64,000 bases of DNA from Cytophagales bacterium UBA2561 (GTDB lineage: Bacteria > Bacteroidota > Bacteroidia > Cytophagales > Thermoflexibacteraceae), in assembly GCA_002340355.1 (NCBI GenBank), contig DDLX01000018.1, positions 186,001-250,000 of the forward strand, given 5' to 3'. Below the pieces are notes generated by a model. It did no database searches, had not been told where the DNA came from, and was given only the letters and a program-made list of their open reading frames with translations. How positions within the stretch are numbered: position 1 is the stretch's first letter; the number at the start of each line of letters is the position of its first letter. The position numbers were made by a program, and so were the translations under genes. Shown here piece by piece: positions 26,217 to 34,705 of the stretch.

Positions 26217-26247
26217 AAAGCTCTTCAAAATTTGAAGAGCTTTTTTT
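26217..26247 (+). terminator. Terminator of the tRNA-Asp operon
   Basis: A 13-bp perfect stem AAAGCTCTTCAAA / TTTGAAGAGCTTT running into a T tract, ten nucleotides after the second tRNA. Confidence 0.9.
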
Positions 26248-26301
26248 ATGGTCATTATTCAAGATTTTATAGCCGTTATAAGTCATTATATTTTTATTTA
26301 C

Positions 26302-26487
26302 AATAGTTCGTAAGTTTTGCCTAACTCTCAAAGACTTTTAAACTCTTTGAGAGTTAATATATTGATTTTCAATGAATTAGTGTTTATTTCCATAGCGTAG
26401 TTTGCAAGCCCTACGCTATGGAAATATTTGAATATCAATAGATTATGTTTTTAGAAAATTATATTAACAAGAAATTTACGAACTATT
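26302..26487 (+). repeat. Small inverted-repeat-bounded element, copy C of the hairpin repeat
   Basis: Bounded by 12-bp inverted repeats AATAGTTCGTAA (26302-26313) and TTACGAACTATT (26476-26487). Inside are a perfect 12-bp hairpin (AACTCTCAAAGA / TCTTTGAGAGTT), the block ATATATTGATTTTCAATGAA, and a second hairpin ATTTCCATAGCG / CGCTATGGAAAT at 26386-26425 around a loop with TTTGCAAGCCC. The inner part matches copy A (105-228) and copy B (13087-13160). No coding sequence. It occupies most of the 348-bp gap between the tRNA terminator and the patatin gene, and looks like a MITE-type or structured-RNA repeat. Confidence 0.6.
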
Positions 26488-26555
26488 ATATTTGGATAAT
26501 TTATTATATCTCAAAACTTAATACTACGTCTCACATTTAGCCTACAAAATTGGTA

Positions 26556-27314
26556 TTATTTAATTCTTTGTATCAAATCATCGGCTATTTTGAGTGTATA
26601 ATCATACCCAATTCGAATCATCTCCGCAGCATATTTTAGGTCAAAGGCATTAAATTGACTCATTTCAGGGGGTTCAATAATATAATCACAAAATTGTTTA
26701 TCAAGTTCTGTATTTCGTGATAATAATAGTCGAGCTACATTTTCCAATAGTTGTTTTGGACTAGAAGGATTAGGCTGATTTCCATAAAAATTACAATTTA
26801 CTCCAATGATAAAATGACCATTTTTTTGTAGCGTTTCAGTAGGCATATTATTAATAATTCCTCCATCAATTAATAAATAATCATCGATTCTGATGGGTTT
26901 AAAAATAACAGGGATACATGCCGAAGCCTGTAATACACGAATTAATTCGCCTTCAGAAAATTCAATAGAAATCCCTTTTCTAATTTCAGTAGTATTGATA
27001 GTCATAGGAATTTTCAAAGCAGAAAAATTATCATTCTGTAAATATTTTTCGAAAAGTGGGCGTAATTTTTCGATACTTAATATTCCTAATCTTGAAAAAT
27101 CAAATTTTATCAGATTCATTAAGTTTAACTCTGAAAAAAAAGAAGCAATCTCTTTTGGTGAATATCCATAAGCATACAATGCCCCAATAATTCCACCTGA
27201 ACTACAAGCTGAAATATGAGCAGGACGAATGCCAATTTCTTCGAAAGCTTGTAAAATTCCAATGTGCATTAATCCCCTTGCACTCCCACCCGATAATGCT
27301 AAACTAATTTGCAT
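26556..27314 (-). CDS. Patatin-like phospholipase
   Basis: 252-residue single-domain protein of the RssA/patatin type, a Ser-Asp dyad lipid acyl hydrolase. The oxyanion segment SGGSARGLMHIGIL (from residue 8) is intact, and the dyad Asp is in IDGGIINNMP. The nucleophile elbow reads ACSSG (Ser38) where most relatives have GTSAG, so the first Gly is replaced by Ala; activity is therefore likely but not certain. No signal peptide, so it probably acts on inner-membrane lipids from the cytoplasm. It is 17 bp downstream of the radical SAM gene, in the same direction. Confidence 0.88.
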   Translation of the reverse strand: MQISLALSGGSARGLMHIGILQAFEEIGIRPAHISACSSGGIIGALYAYGYSPKEIASFFSELNLMNLIKFDFSRLGILSIEKLRPLFEKYLQNDNFSALKIPMTINTTEIRKGISIEFSEGELIRVLQASACIPVIFKPIRIDDYLLIDGGIINNMPTETLQKNGHFIIGVNCNFYGNQPNPSSPKQLLENVARLLLSRNTELDKQFCDYIIEPPEMSQFNAFDLKYAAEMIRIGYDYTLKIADDLIQRIK

Positions 27315-27331
27315 TTTTCTAATAATTAAAT

Positions 27332-28366
27332 TTAAATAAATACTTTACTACCCTCTGTGCAGTTTCGACAAATTTCAATCTGAGAACGAGCCTTCAAAAT
27401 TTGATTTCTAAAATTTTGATACGCTGAATTTTGCCAAATTTCTTGAAAGTTTTGTTTTTCTAAATTTCCAAATTCATGTTGAGCATCTTTATCAAAACAA
27501 CAAGGAACCACTTTTCCATCCCAAGTAATGACACAAGAAGTCCACATTCGAAGACATTCATTCGGAAAATCATTTTTGATAACAAAAGTACCATTTTTAG
27601 TTTGGCGGTAACGAGAATATCGACCTAAAGTTGGAATGAGTGGAGACCCATTTTTATAATCATAGATTTGTGCAGTTTTAAACTTTATTTCGTTTACTTG
27701 ATATTTTTGAGTCAATTGTTTTGCCTCTTCAATTTGATGTTCATTTGGTCGAACTACTAAGAATTGAAAAATTAAATGCGGTTTTGCACTTTTAAAGGCT
27801 TTTTTTGCTTCTACAATATTTTTTGTACCTTCTAATACTTTTTCTAATTTTCCGCCAATTCGGTAATTTTGATAAACTTCTTGTGTCGTTCCATCTATCG
27901 AAATTATCAAACGATCTAGCCCTGATTGAATGGTTTTTTCAGCGTTTTTTTTTGTTAGGAAATGAGCATTGGTAGAGGTAGCTGTATAAATCTTTTTGTC
28001 TGAAGCATACCGAACTAAGTTTGTAAAATCAGGGTGCAGGTAGGGTTCTCCCTGAAAATAAAAAGTCAAATACAGCAAATAGGGATGAAGTTCATTAATG
28101 ATTTTTTGGAACAATTGAGATTGGAGCATTCCCGTTGGTCGGGTAAAGGATCGCAAACCACTTGGACACTCAGGACATCGTAAATTACAAGCCGTAGTAG
28201 GTTCAATAGCAAGACTTATTGGAAAACCACTATGATATGCTTTTTTTGAGAAATTAGATAAATGGTAACTACTCATTAATCGTATCCAGTTTCGGATTTT
28301 TCGTCCTGAAAGTTTTGATGCTAAACTTAAAGAGTCGTTCCAGTTTTTTTGAAAATGATTTGCCAT
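27332..28366 (-). CDS. Radical SAM/SPASM domain protein
   Basis: 344 residues. The [4Fe-4S]-SAM motif CxxxCxxC is C60-C64-C67 in TACNLRCPECPSG, placed in a TIM-barrel core. The C-terminal SPASM region has Cys in CLRMWTSC, VVPCC and ICRNC, enough to bind auxiliary clusters. SPASM enzymes modify peptides or other macromolecules; this subfamily, with the short twitch before CLRMW, is common as a free-standing gene in Bacteroidota. No peptide-precursor-like small gene is seen next to it. The patatin gene is directly downstream in a probable two-gene transcript. Confidence 0.88.
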   Translation of the reverse strand: MANHFQKNWNDSLSLASKLSGRKIRNWIRLMSSYHLSNFSKKAYHSGFPISLAIEPTTACNLRCPECPSGLRSFTRPTGMLQSQLFQKIINELHPYLLYLTFYFQGEPYLHPDFTNLVRYASDKKIYTATSTNAHFLTKKNAEKTIQSGLDRLIISIDGTTQEVYQNYRIGGKLEKVLEGTKNIVEAKKAFKSAKPHLIFQFLVVRPNEHQIEEAKQLTQKYQVNEIKFKTAQIYDYKNGSPLIPTLGRYSRYRQTKNGTFVIKNDFPNECLRMWTSCVITWDGKVVPCCFDKDAQHEFGNLEKQNFQEIWQNSAYQNFRNQILKARSQIEICRNCTEGSKVFI

Positions 28367-28392
28367 TTTTATTGAAAAAATCTCAAATCAAC

Positions 28393-29016
28393 TTAAAAAA
28401 TTTGAGCAAATTCCAGTATCAAATCCTCAATGACTTCTGAAGTAATTTGTCCATTGGTTTGTTTTTGAGCTAATTCGTAACAGCTATTTTTCAGAATATA
28501 CTTCTTAATTTCCTGTTTTTGAGGCGAAGTCAACCAATATTTTTGCACACCATATCGCTCATAATCCCTAAATTTGATACCTCTGTCATTTTTCTCGGTG
28601 CTAGTTAGACAAAATTTCGATAATAAAATCAGGAGCAGGAAAAATATACTGGTCGTTCGTAAAATGTTGCGCTTGCTCTTATCGCCAAAAACACAAATCG
28701 GATTCACAATCATTTCGAATCAGTCGAAAATCATCCATTTTTCAAACCCAATTGTTCCAAGATGATTTTTTCGAACATAAGGACGGATTTGTTCTAGTAG
28801 ATTCAAAGCTATTTCACTATGATGTCATTTAGTGAGCGAATGATAAATGACTTGTCTGTCAATAAGTTCTGCCTTAACATCGTCCGTAATATCTTTCCAA
28901 AGTTGATACCTTTGGTGTTGTTCGTCCTGCCATTCGGCTTGCAATTGCTCAATAAATTTCGAAATATCGTTCACCTCATGTTTTTGGGTAAAAAAATCAA
29001 TTGTGTTCATTTTCAT
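28393..29016 (-). pseudogene. Decayed Uma2-family (DUF820) endonuclease-like gene
   Basis: Reading three frames in turn recovers a whole Uma2 protein. Frame 1 starts MKMNTIDFFTQKHEVND and ends with an in-frame stop after DRQVIYHSLTK; the same frame then continues HHSEIALNLLEQIRPYVRKN up to MIFD. After a frameshift come DFRLIRND, a stop, and YIFPAPDFIIEILS; a further frameshift leads to STEKNDRGIKFRDYERYGVQ to the natural end at 28393. At least two stops and two frameshifts mean the gene is dead. Uma2 proteins belong to the PD-(D/E)XK nuclease superfamily and are numerous in some bacteria. Confidence 0.8.
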
Positions 29017-29048
29017 AGTTCAATGGCGAATTTATATATTATCGAAGT

Positions 29049-29798
29049 TTAAACAGAAATAGGCTCAACAACTTGTGCGCTTGTCTTACCAAATCTACGT
29101 TCTCGATTCTGAAAAGCTAAAAGAGCTTCATGTAAATGTTTTTTTCGAAAATCAGGCCACAAAACATCCGTAAAAAATAATTCGGAATAGGCTAATTGCC
29201 ATAACAAAAAGTTGCTAATCCGTTGCTCACCACTTGTCCGAATCATCAATTCAGGATCTGGTACAGACTTGGTATTTAGATAGTTAGAAAAAAGTTTATC
29301 GTCAATATTTTCAACCTCTAATTTCCCGTCTTTGATATCGTGTGCTAAAGCCTTAACTGCGTTTATAATTTCCCAACGTCCGCTATAGCTCAAAGCTAAA
29401 GTCAGAGTCATACCATCATTTTGAGCTGTTTCTTGAATGGCTTCTCGGAGACTATCTTGACACCCATCAGGTAAACTATCTATTTTGCCTATAGTTGCCA
29501 GACGGATATTATTTTTTTGGAGTGTAGGTACTTCTTTTCGAATAGTTTTTATTAATAACTGCATTAAAGCATTAACTTCTTGACGTGGACGATTCCAGTT
29601 TTCAGTAGAAAAAGCATAAAGTGTTAGGAATTCCACACCCAATTCGGCACAGCCTTCAGATACTTCGCGGACAGATTTAATAGCATTGCGATGTCCAAAA
29701 ATTCGTTTGGCTCCTTGTTGTTGCGCCCATCTGCCATTTCCATCCATAATCACAGCAATATGTTTCGGAATGCGTTCACGGTTAATTAGGTCTTTCAT
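29049..29798 (-). CDS. uppS: Isoprenyl transferase, undecaprenyl diphosphate synthase type
   Basis: Adds isopentenyl units in cis to farnesyl diphosphate to make the C55 carrier for peptidoglycan and other surface glycans. The catalytic Asp19 lies in VIMDGNGRWA; the conserved FSTENWNRP and the C-terminal pattern with DPELMIRTSGEQRISNFLLW are present, as is the YSELFFTDVLWPDF segment. The 249 residues are normal length. It is not clustered with other cell-wall genes here; the neighbour downstream is a Uma2 pseudogene. Assignment to UppS is by family; a shorter or longer product chain cannot be excluded. Confidence 0.95.
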   Translation of the reverse strand: MKDLINRERIPKHIAVIMDGNGRWAQQQGAKRIFGHRNAIKSVREVSEGCAELGVEFLTLYAFSTENWNRPRQEVNALMQLLIKTIRKEVPTLQKNNIRLATIGKIDSLPDGCQDSLREAIQETAQNDGMTLTLALSYSGRWEIINAVKALAHDIKDGKLEVENIDDKLFSNYLNTKSVPDPELMIRTSGEQRISNFLLWQLAYSELFFTDVLWPDFRKKHLHEALLAFQNRERRFGKTSAQVVEPISV

Positions 29799-30086
29799 GT
29801 TTTAGAAAAATTTGAGTATATGTAGGAATTGAGTTTATAAGAGATTGCTAATTGAAGAAAAAACCAATTTTATCAATTTACCAAATGGCGCAAGTTACGA
29901 AAAAGCCTTTGTTTTTTGAATTTGTCGTTTGTGAAAAGTTTACATCTAATCAGACAATTACACATCACTATTCAAAGAAAAATGGAAACCTTTGAAATAC
30001 ATTTACTAGGATCTTAGGTAACATATAATACGTAAAAAATATTTATAAAACACTGATAATCTGCTTTATACTAAAAAAATAATCAT

Positions 30087-32189
30087 TTACGATAAAGAAA
30101 AATATCTTTTTAGTACTAAAAATAAAGCTAAGGACAATAAGACTACTATTAAAAGCCACTCTTCGGGTTCAGGAACTGCTCCTGAATTTGTTTTTTTTGC
30201 CGATAACATATCCTCCTCTTCAACTGCAATAAAAGAAGTATATTTTGTTAATAAATTATATTTCAATCCTAATTCTGTAATTTTTTCTTCCAATTCATGA
30301 GAGGGTGAAAGCTCATTCATGTTGCTGAGATGTTCAATACGTTTTCTTGCCCACAGATAACTTAACGCCGAGTTCTCTGTTATTTTGGAAGACTTAGGAA
30401 TAGTATTTTTTAAAGTAATACGTTTATCAGAAATTCCTGAAATGGTAACTTTTCCCTTTGCTTCAGAAGTACCATTTTTATTCCATTTTCCAAAAATTAA
30501 AACGGGACGGTTTTTAAAAATATCAGGCAAACTCATAGGCTCAATGTCATAAACATCAATACCTGAAAATTCGGCTTTTAGATTCGTTAGAACAGGCGTT
30601 TGGATTAAATTTTTGAAGGTTTCAGCACGTTCCACAGCTTCTGAATTAGAGGTTACCAAAAAAGGTACAGTATTCGAAGCAATCGCAATTGAGCGAATCA
30701 CTTTAGTTTCAACATCCGTTTCTAAAGCTCCAATTCCAAAGGGGAAAAAATTAAATTGATTCGCACTTTTCTGAATGAGTTCATAAGTTTCGGCTGGAAA
30801 ATGAATGGCACCATCTGTAATAATGACTACATTTCGAGAATAATTTTCTGAAGCAGGTATTTTTAGGATTCTTTCCAACGCTGAATGCAAATCTGTGCCT
30901 CCCCCACTTGTTGCTTTATCCATGAAATTCAGGGCTTTATTTAGATTTTTAGGATTTGTAGGGACTGATTTTGGTTGGAAGACATCAGATGCTCCCGCAA
31001 ACAAAAGGACATTAAAACGGTCTTCTAGACGGACATTTTTTAATAAGTTTTGCATCAATTCCTTGGCTGTTTTCAATGGGAAACCACTCATTGATCCCGA
31101 AACATCCACTACAAAAATATATTCACGAGCAGGAATAGCATCAAAACTGGGACGTTTAGGCGGTTGTATCATTGCCAAGAAAAAGTTTTCTTCTTTCCCT
31201 TCGTGTAATAAAATACCCGTTTCAATAGCTTCCCCCATAAGTCGATAATCGAAAATAAAATCCTTCTTATTCGACATTGCTTTAATGATTCGTGAGCTTT
31301 TATCAGGAGCAGAAACTTCGTAGGTATCATCATAGAAAGTGTCTTGAATATTCATTCCTGCTTGTAAATTTACATTCATCTCAAAAGAATTATTTTCAGG
31401 AATTCCTTCACCTTCTGTAGTCGAAGTATCGTATTTTGCAGAAGTTGGAGTAGGATAAAAAAAACGATATTTTCCATCAGTCGGAATAAGTAATTCTGTA
31501 TATTTTAATTGTACTTTAACTTCATCATTGGGCAAAATATTTGCCACATTCATCTTAAAATATTTAGTTTTTGGGTAAAGATCAAATTCCTCAGCCGTTT
31601 CTGACGTTTCGGATATTCCTTCTGTGTTGATTTCCTCTTCTAATAAAGCCGTTTTTTTACCTTCTTCTTTCGCCTTTTTATAAATTTCTTGAGCTTCCTT
31701 TTTCTCTTTAATTTTAGCCTCATAAACACGATCTCCAATAGTCATACTCATTCCATAGACTGCCGACCGAGATGACCCCGCAAATACATACGTCCCTTCA
31801 ACTGGAAGCTTGCCTGTATTTTTATAAACTTGTGTAACGGTTACATCGGCAATAACTCCAGAAATCTGAACTTGTACTTCGGTTTTTTGGAGTGGCAACG
31901 CAATACTTTTGGGGTCAGCAAGCTCCTGAGGAGTCAATCTTTGTAGAATTTCTCGCATTCGATGTAAGGTTGCCTTTTCGGCAAGAATAGTTTTATCTCC
32001 AACAGCTTGGACAGCTTGTTGAGAATTTTCTATTATTTTTTCTGCTGATTCAGCAACCTTCGTAATCGCTTTAACTACAAAATAAGGTGTTTTAACCCAA
32101 TCATTTTCAGGAGCTTTTGCTTTTGAGGGTAACGCAATAAAACACAACATTACACCCAACACTCGTAGTAAGTATTTTAACAAATTCAT
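30087..32189 (-). CDS. VIT and von Willebrand factor A domain protein with a PEP-CTERM-like tail
   Basis: 700 residues. A signal peptide ends near IALPSKAKA. The VIT (vault/inter-alpha-trypsin) domain spans about 90-230 (GTYVFAGSSRSAVYGMSM), followed by a vWA domain with the metal site DVSGSMSG at about 361 and a second loop TDG in VVIITDGAIHF. The C-terminus reads VPEPEEWLL (PEP at 673-675), a hydrophobic helix of about 15 residues, then KRYFSLS. This is the layout of exosortase targets: a VIT/vWA protein with a PEP-CTERM-type sorting signal. XrtN-associated VIT proteins of Bacteroidota come to mind. No exosortase is in the window. It stands alone, with a 218-bp gap to the XRE gene. Confidence 0.88.
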   Translation of the reverse strand: MNLLKYLLRVLGVMLCFIALPSKAKAPENDWVKTPYFVVKAITKVAESAEKIIENSQQAVQAVGDKTILAEKATLHRMREILQRLTPQELADPKSIALPLQKTEVQVQISGVIADVTVTQVYKNTGKLPVEGTYVFAGSSRSAVYGMSMTIGDRVYEAKIKEKKEAQEIYKKAKEEGKKTALLEEEINTEGISETSETAEEFDLYPKTKYFKMNVANILPNDEVKVQLKYTELLIPTDGKYRFFYPTPTSAKYDTSTTEGEGIPENNSFEMNVNLQAGMNIQDTFYDDTYEVSAPDKSSRIIKAMSNKKDFIFDYRLMGEAIETGILLHEGKEENFFLAMIQPPKRPSFDAIPAREYIFVVDVSGSMSGFPLKTAKELMQNLLKNVRLEDRFNVLLFAGASDVFQPKSVPTNPKNLNKALNFMDKATSGGGTDLHSALERILKIPASENYSRNVVIITDGAIHFPAETYELIQKSANQFNFFPFGIGALETDVETKVIRSIAIASNTVPFLVTSNSEAVERAETFKNLIQTPVLTNLKAEFSGIDVYDIEPMSLPDIFKNRPVLIFGKWNKNGTSEAKGKVTISGISDKRITLKNTIPKSSKITENSALSYLWARKRIEHLSNMNELSPSHELEEKITELGLKYNLLTKYTSFIAVEEEDMLSAKKTNSGAVPEPEEWLLIVVLLSLALFLVLKRYFSLS

Positions 32190-32407
32190 TCGTTTGGAGT
32201 ATTGAAATCGGAAGATAGTATAGTGAGATTAGTAGCTTGCCACGTAACGAGAATCAATAAACAGAAATTTTAATATTTCTGGAAAAAATAGTTGTTTTTT
32301 AACATATTTTCTAATTCGAAAAACCAATTGATTTGCCATTAGAAAAACTTTATCAAAATGTGTAGAAGGCATTTGAAAAGAATGGATTTATGGAAAATTA
32401 AAATTCC

Positions 32408-32824
32408 CTAAGAGTTACTTTTTAACTGAATTATCTGTTCCAAATTTGAAATTTTCCCTTCCAAAAGCATGATTTTTTCTTTTAAAAATTCAATTTCTTT
32501 ATCCTTCAATGCCATTTCTTTGAGGATAACTTCTTTATCCGAATAATTGTAATTATAGATACTTCCCAAAACCAAGCCTTGAGCATTTTGATTGTTTTCG
32601 TGACTGCTATTATTGACGGTCAAAGTCTCAGGCAAAAATTCTTGAATCGGAATCTGGAGGATTTTGGAATACTGAACGATTTGTTCTAATTCTACGGAGG
32701 TTTCGTTGCGTTCTAAACGGGAGTACGTAGAAGGCGACACACCTAATAAATCGGACATTTCGGCTTGGTTGAGTTTGCGTTCTTCTCGTGCGGATAAAAG
32801 TCGTGTGCCAATACGCATTTTCAT
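32408..32824 (-). CDS. XRE-family helix-turn-helix regulator with a coiled-coil tail
   Basis: 138 residues. The N-terminal HTH (about 5-60) has the pattern RLLSAREERKLNQAEMSDLL followed by GVSPSTYSRLERNETSVELE. A linker then leads to a predicted coiled coil (KEMALKDKEIEFLKEKIMLL). It is probably a DNA-binding repressor that forms dimers through the coil. No adjacent toxin/antitoxin partner is obvious. An alternative start two codons in (Met at 32818) is possible. Confidence 0.85.
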   Translation of the reverse strand: MKMRIGTRLLSAREERKLNQAEMSDLLGVSPSTYSRLERNETSVELEQIVQYSKILQIPIQEFLPETLTVNNSSHENNQNAQGLVLGSIYNYNYSDKEVILKEMALKDKEIEFLKEKIMLLEGKISNLEQIIQLKSNS

Positions 32825-32984
32825 AAAACCAGAATTTGAATGAGGATTCCCAACATTTGATTTTTAGATGCGTGAAGATATGGTTTTCTTTGGAAATTCA
32901 ATGAATTTTTTAGAAAAAAATTAAAGGCGGGTACCGAAAAGCCTGTAATAAATAGAGTAGGTACAATTCAAAACTAGTGTAATC

Positions 32985-33119
32985 ATGGCAAAAGAAAAAA
33001 ATCATGAAGCCGACATTAAAAACCCAAACAAAGGAACTAAAGGCACCAACAAAACTCATGACAAAAACCAAGGGAATCGAGGTAAACAACTGAATCCCAA
33101 TCAAAAAGGCAAAAAATAA
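32985..33119 (+). CDS. Small, highly basic Asn/Lys/Gly-rich protein
   Basis: A 44-codon frame starting MAKEKNHEADIKNPNKG and ending PNQKGKK. It holds 13 Lys, 8 Asn and 6 Gly, no hydrophobic segment, and repeats KG-T-K-G-type turns, so it is likely disordered and nucleic-acid- or protein-binding. It has a clean stop and a strong hairpin terminator 19 bp later, which support it as a real gene. It is antisense to a longer open frame (32910-33281) that I reject. Family unknown. Confidence 0.5.
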   Translation: MAKEKNHEADIKNPNKGTKGTNKTHDKNQGNRGKQLNPNQKGKK

Positions 33120-33137
33120 TAATTGTTGTGAAGTGTG

Positions 33138-33172
33138 TAACCCTTCAAAAGTTTTTATCTTTTGGAGGGTTA
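33138..33172 (+). terminator. Terminator after the small basic protein gene
   Basis: Stem TAACCCTTCAAAAG / CTTTTGGAGGGTTA with one mismatch and a 6- to 7-nt loop, 19 bp after the stop at 33119. Confidence 0.65.
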
Positions 33173-33409
33173 AGTTATAGACAATCAATCTAATAAAAAA
33201 TATCATGCTCATCCAACAACACTCGAAAGATACGCATTTAGAACGATTGTCTTGGTATTTTGTTTCTTTTCTAACTCCCAATTTTATGCTCTAAAATCAT
33301 CTCTTTTTACGATAAGAAAAATTTTGTAATAATTTGATTTTCAATAAAATACAGCCTAATTTTGAGGTTTAAATTTTCCAGTAACTCAAGCAAAATCAAT
33401 CACTAAAAA

Positions 33410-33992
33410 ATGGAAGAAATAACCCCAAAATCCAATCAAAAATCTTGGACTGAGAACACTATCTAACCGAATCCTTCCGAACAAGAATTAACTGAAACTG
33501 AAATCAAATACACCAATTTTTGGCTATATTTGAAGATTCTTTTTGGTTTAGTTGTCTTTTCTATTTTTACGATATGGGCAATCAGTCGAAGTTATGAAGA
33601 AGTCGTCAAACACAATGCGAAAGGCGAACCTCAACTCAAGCCTGAACGCCTCGAAAAGTTAGCACGTTCTCAGACATTGATGATGAATTGTGTGCAGTAT
33701 TCGCTTCGGGTAACACGTTCAGGTTGGTTTCCTTGTTACAGTTGTGTCGATACGACTTGGGTATTTTTGGAAAAGGATGAAATTTGGCGAAAAATGTGGA
33801 GATGAGGATTCCAGATATTCAAAAGGTAAGCTGGACGCATTGGACTTGAGGTTAGTACCTGAATTTTGGGGGAATAAAATTGAATGTCATAACGAGCAAC
33901 AACGTAAAATTTTTTACTATCCACTCCTTCCAGAGAGCCAAAACAGAGCTAAAAAATTAGGGCATCCGCCTGGCAATAAACAAGATAATTAA
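33410..33992 (+). pseudogene. Broken gene for a membrane-anchored protein of unknown family
   Basis: Starts MEEITPKSNQKSWTENTI, then an in-frame TAA at 33464-33466; the same frame goes on through a membrane helix (YLKILFGLVVFSIFTIWAIS) and CYSCVDTTWVFLEKDEIW to a stop at 33805. A frameshift near 33790 leads into the frame containing RYSKGKLDALDLRLVPEFWG and ending PPGNKQDN at 33992. The C-terminal half resembles small GIY-YIG-like domains found at the ends of Bacteroidota toxins or free-standing, but I cannot prove it. Both lesions could in principle be sequencing errors; two in one gene make decay more likely. Confidence 0.65.
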
Positions 33993-34486
33993 ATGAGTAT
34001 AAATACTTCAAACGCTCCTGTGAAAGAAGTAGTTAAGGATTTTTTTTGTTCAGGAGAAGTCTGGCACGAAATAGCTGATAAAGTGTTTTATAATGTCGAC
34101 TTGATTTGGGAGGGACTGGAAGAAGATTTAAAAATAATTGATTATTCGCTTGTCATTAAAAGATATGCCACGTTTTATGACTGTTATCGACCTGAACAAA
34201 CTGCTTTTCATAAACCCGAAGACGGCTGGTATTCCCGAAGTAAAAAATTGTTTATCAGTCATTTAATTTAGATTATAATCAAGTTGAGGCGGTTTCTCAA
34301 GAAGAATTATTGGAAATTATGGCACAAAAATATTTGGACGGTATTCCAAAAATCAAAACGTTTTGGGGCATGAAAAGTATCCCTTTTGATACTGATAAAT
34401 TTTATCCCGATGCCCAACGGGTGTTTTTGAGAAAAGGGTTTTTGAATGAAAAACCAATTATCGTTAAAAGCACACCAAAACCGTGA
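33993..34486 (+). pseudogene. Frameshifted gene directly downstream, possible partner of the preceding gene
   Basis: Its ATG directly abuts the preceding TAA. Residues run MSINTSNAPVKEVVKDFFCS to WYSRSKKLFISHLI (stop at 34271). A single-base deletion near 34260 restores the frame FNLDYNQVEAVSQEELLEIM through to the end KSTPKP at 34486. The total would be about 164 residues, acidic and cytoplasmic. Close coupling to the upstream gene suggests a two-gene unit, for example effector plus immunity, which is only an inference. Family not recognised. Confidence 0.6.
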
Positions 34487-34705
34487 CTGCCAGTTTACCT
34501 AACCTTGAAGGTGAAATATTCTGAAAATTAGAACTATTGTCAAATAATTTTTCTTGAAAACGCTTCATAATTCAAAAAATGTCGATACAACAAAGTGACT
34601 AAAAAGGTTTTTTGTTCTACCACAGATTTGGTTTGAAGGGTCTCAAAAATGAAATTTATACCTTTCATAGTTATCTACGTTTTCGGGATTTTCGACCACT
34701 AAAAT

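Noticed and set aside
25752..26331. Minus-strand frames containing WTGLEPATPCVTGMYS across the tRNA-Asp genes
   Set aside because: They are antisense translations of the tRNA genes, a well-known source of false hypothetical proteins.
32910..33281. A 123-codon open frame on the minus strand with hydrophobic stretches
   Set aside because: It is antisense to the 44-codon gene and its terminator, and its hydrophobic pattern is what one expects from the complement of Lys/Asn-rich coding DNA.
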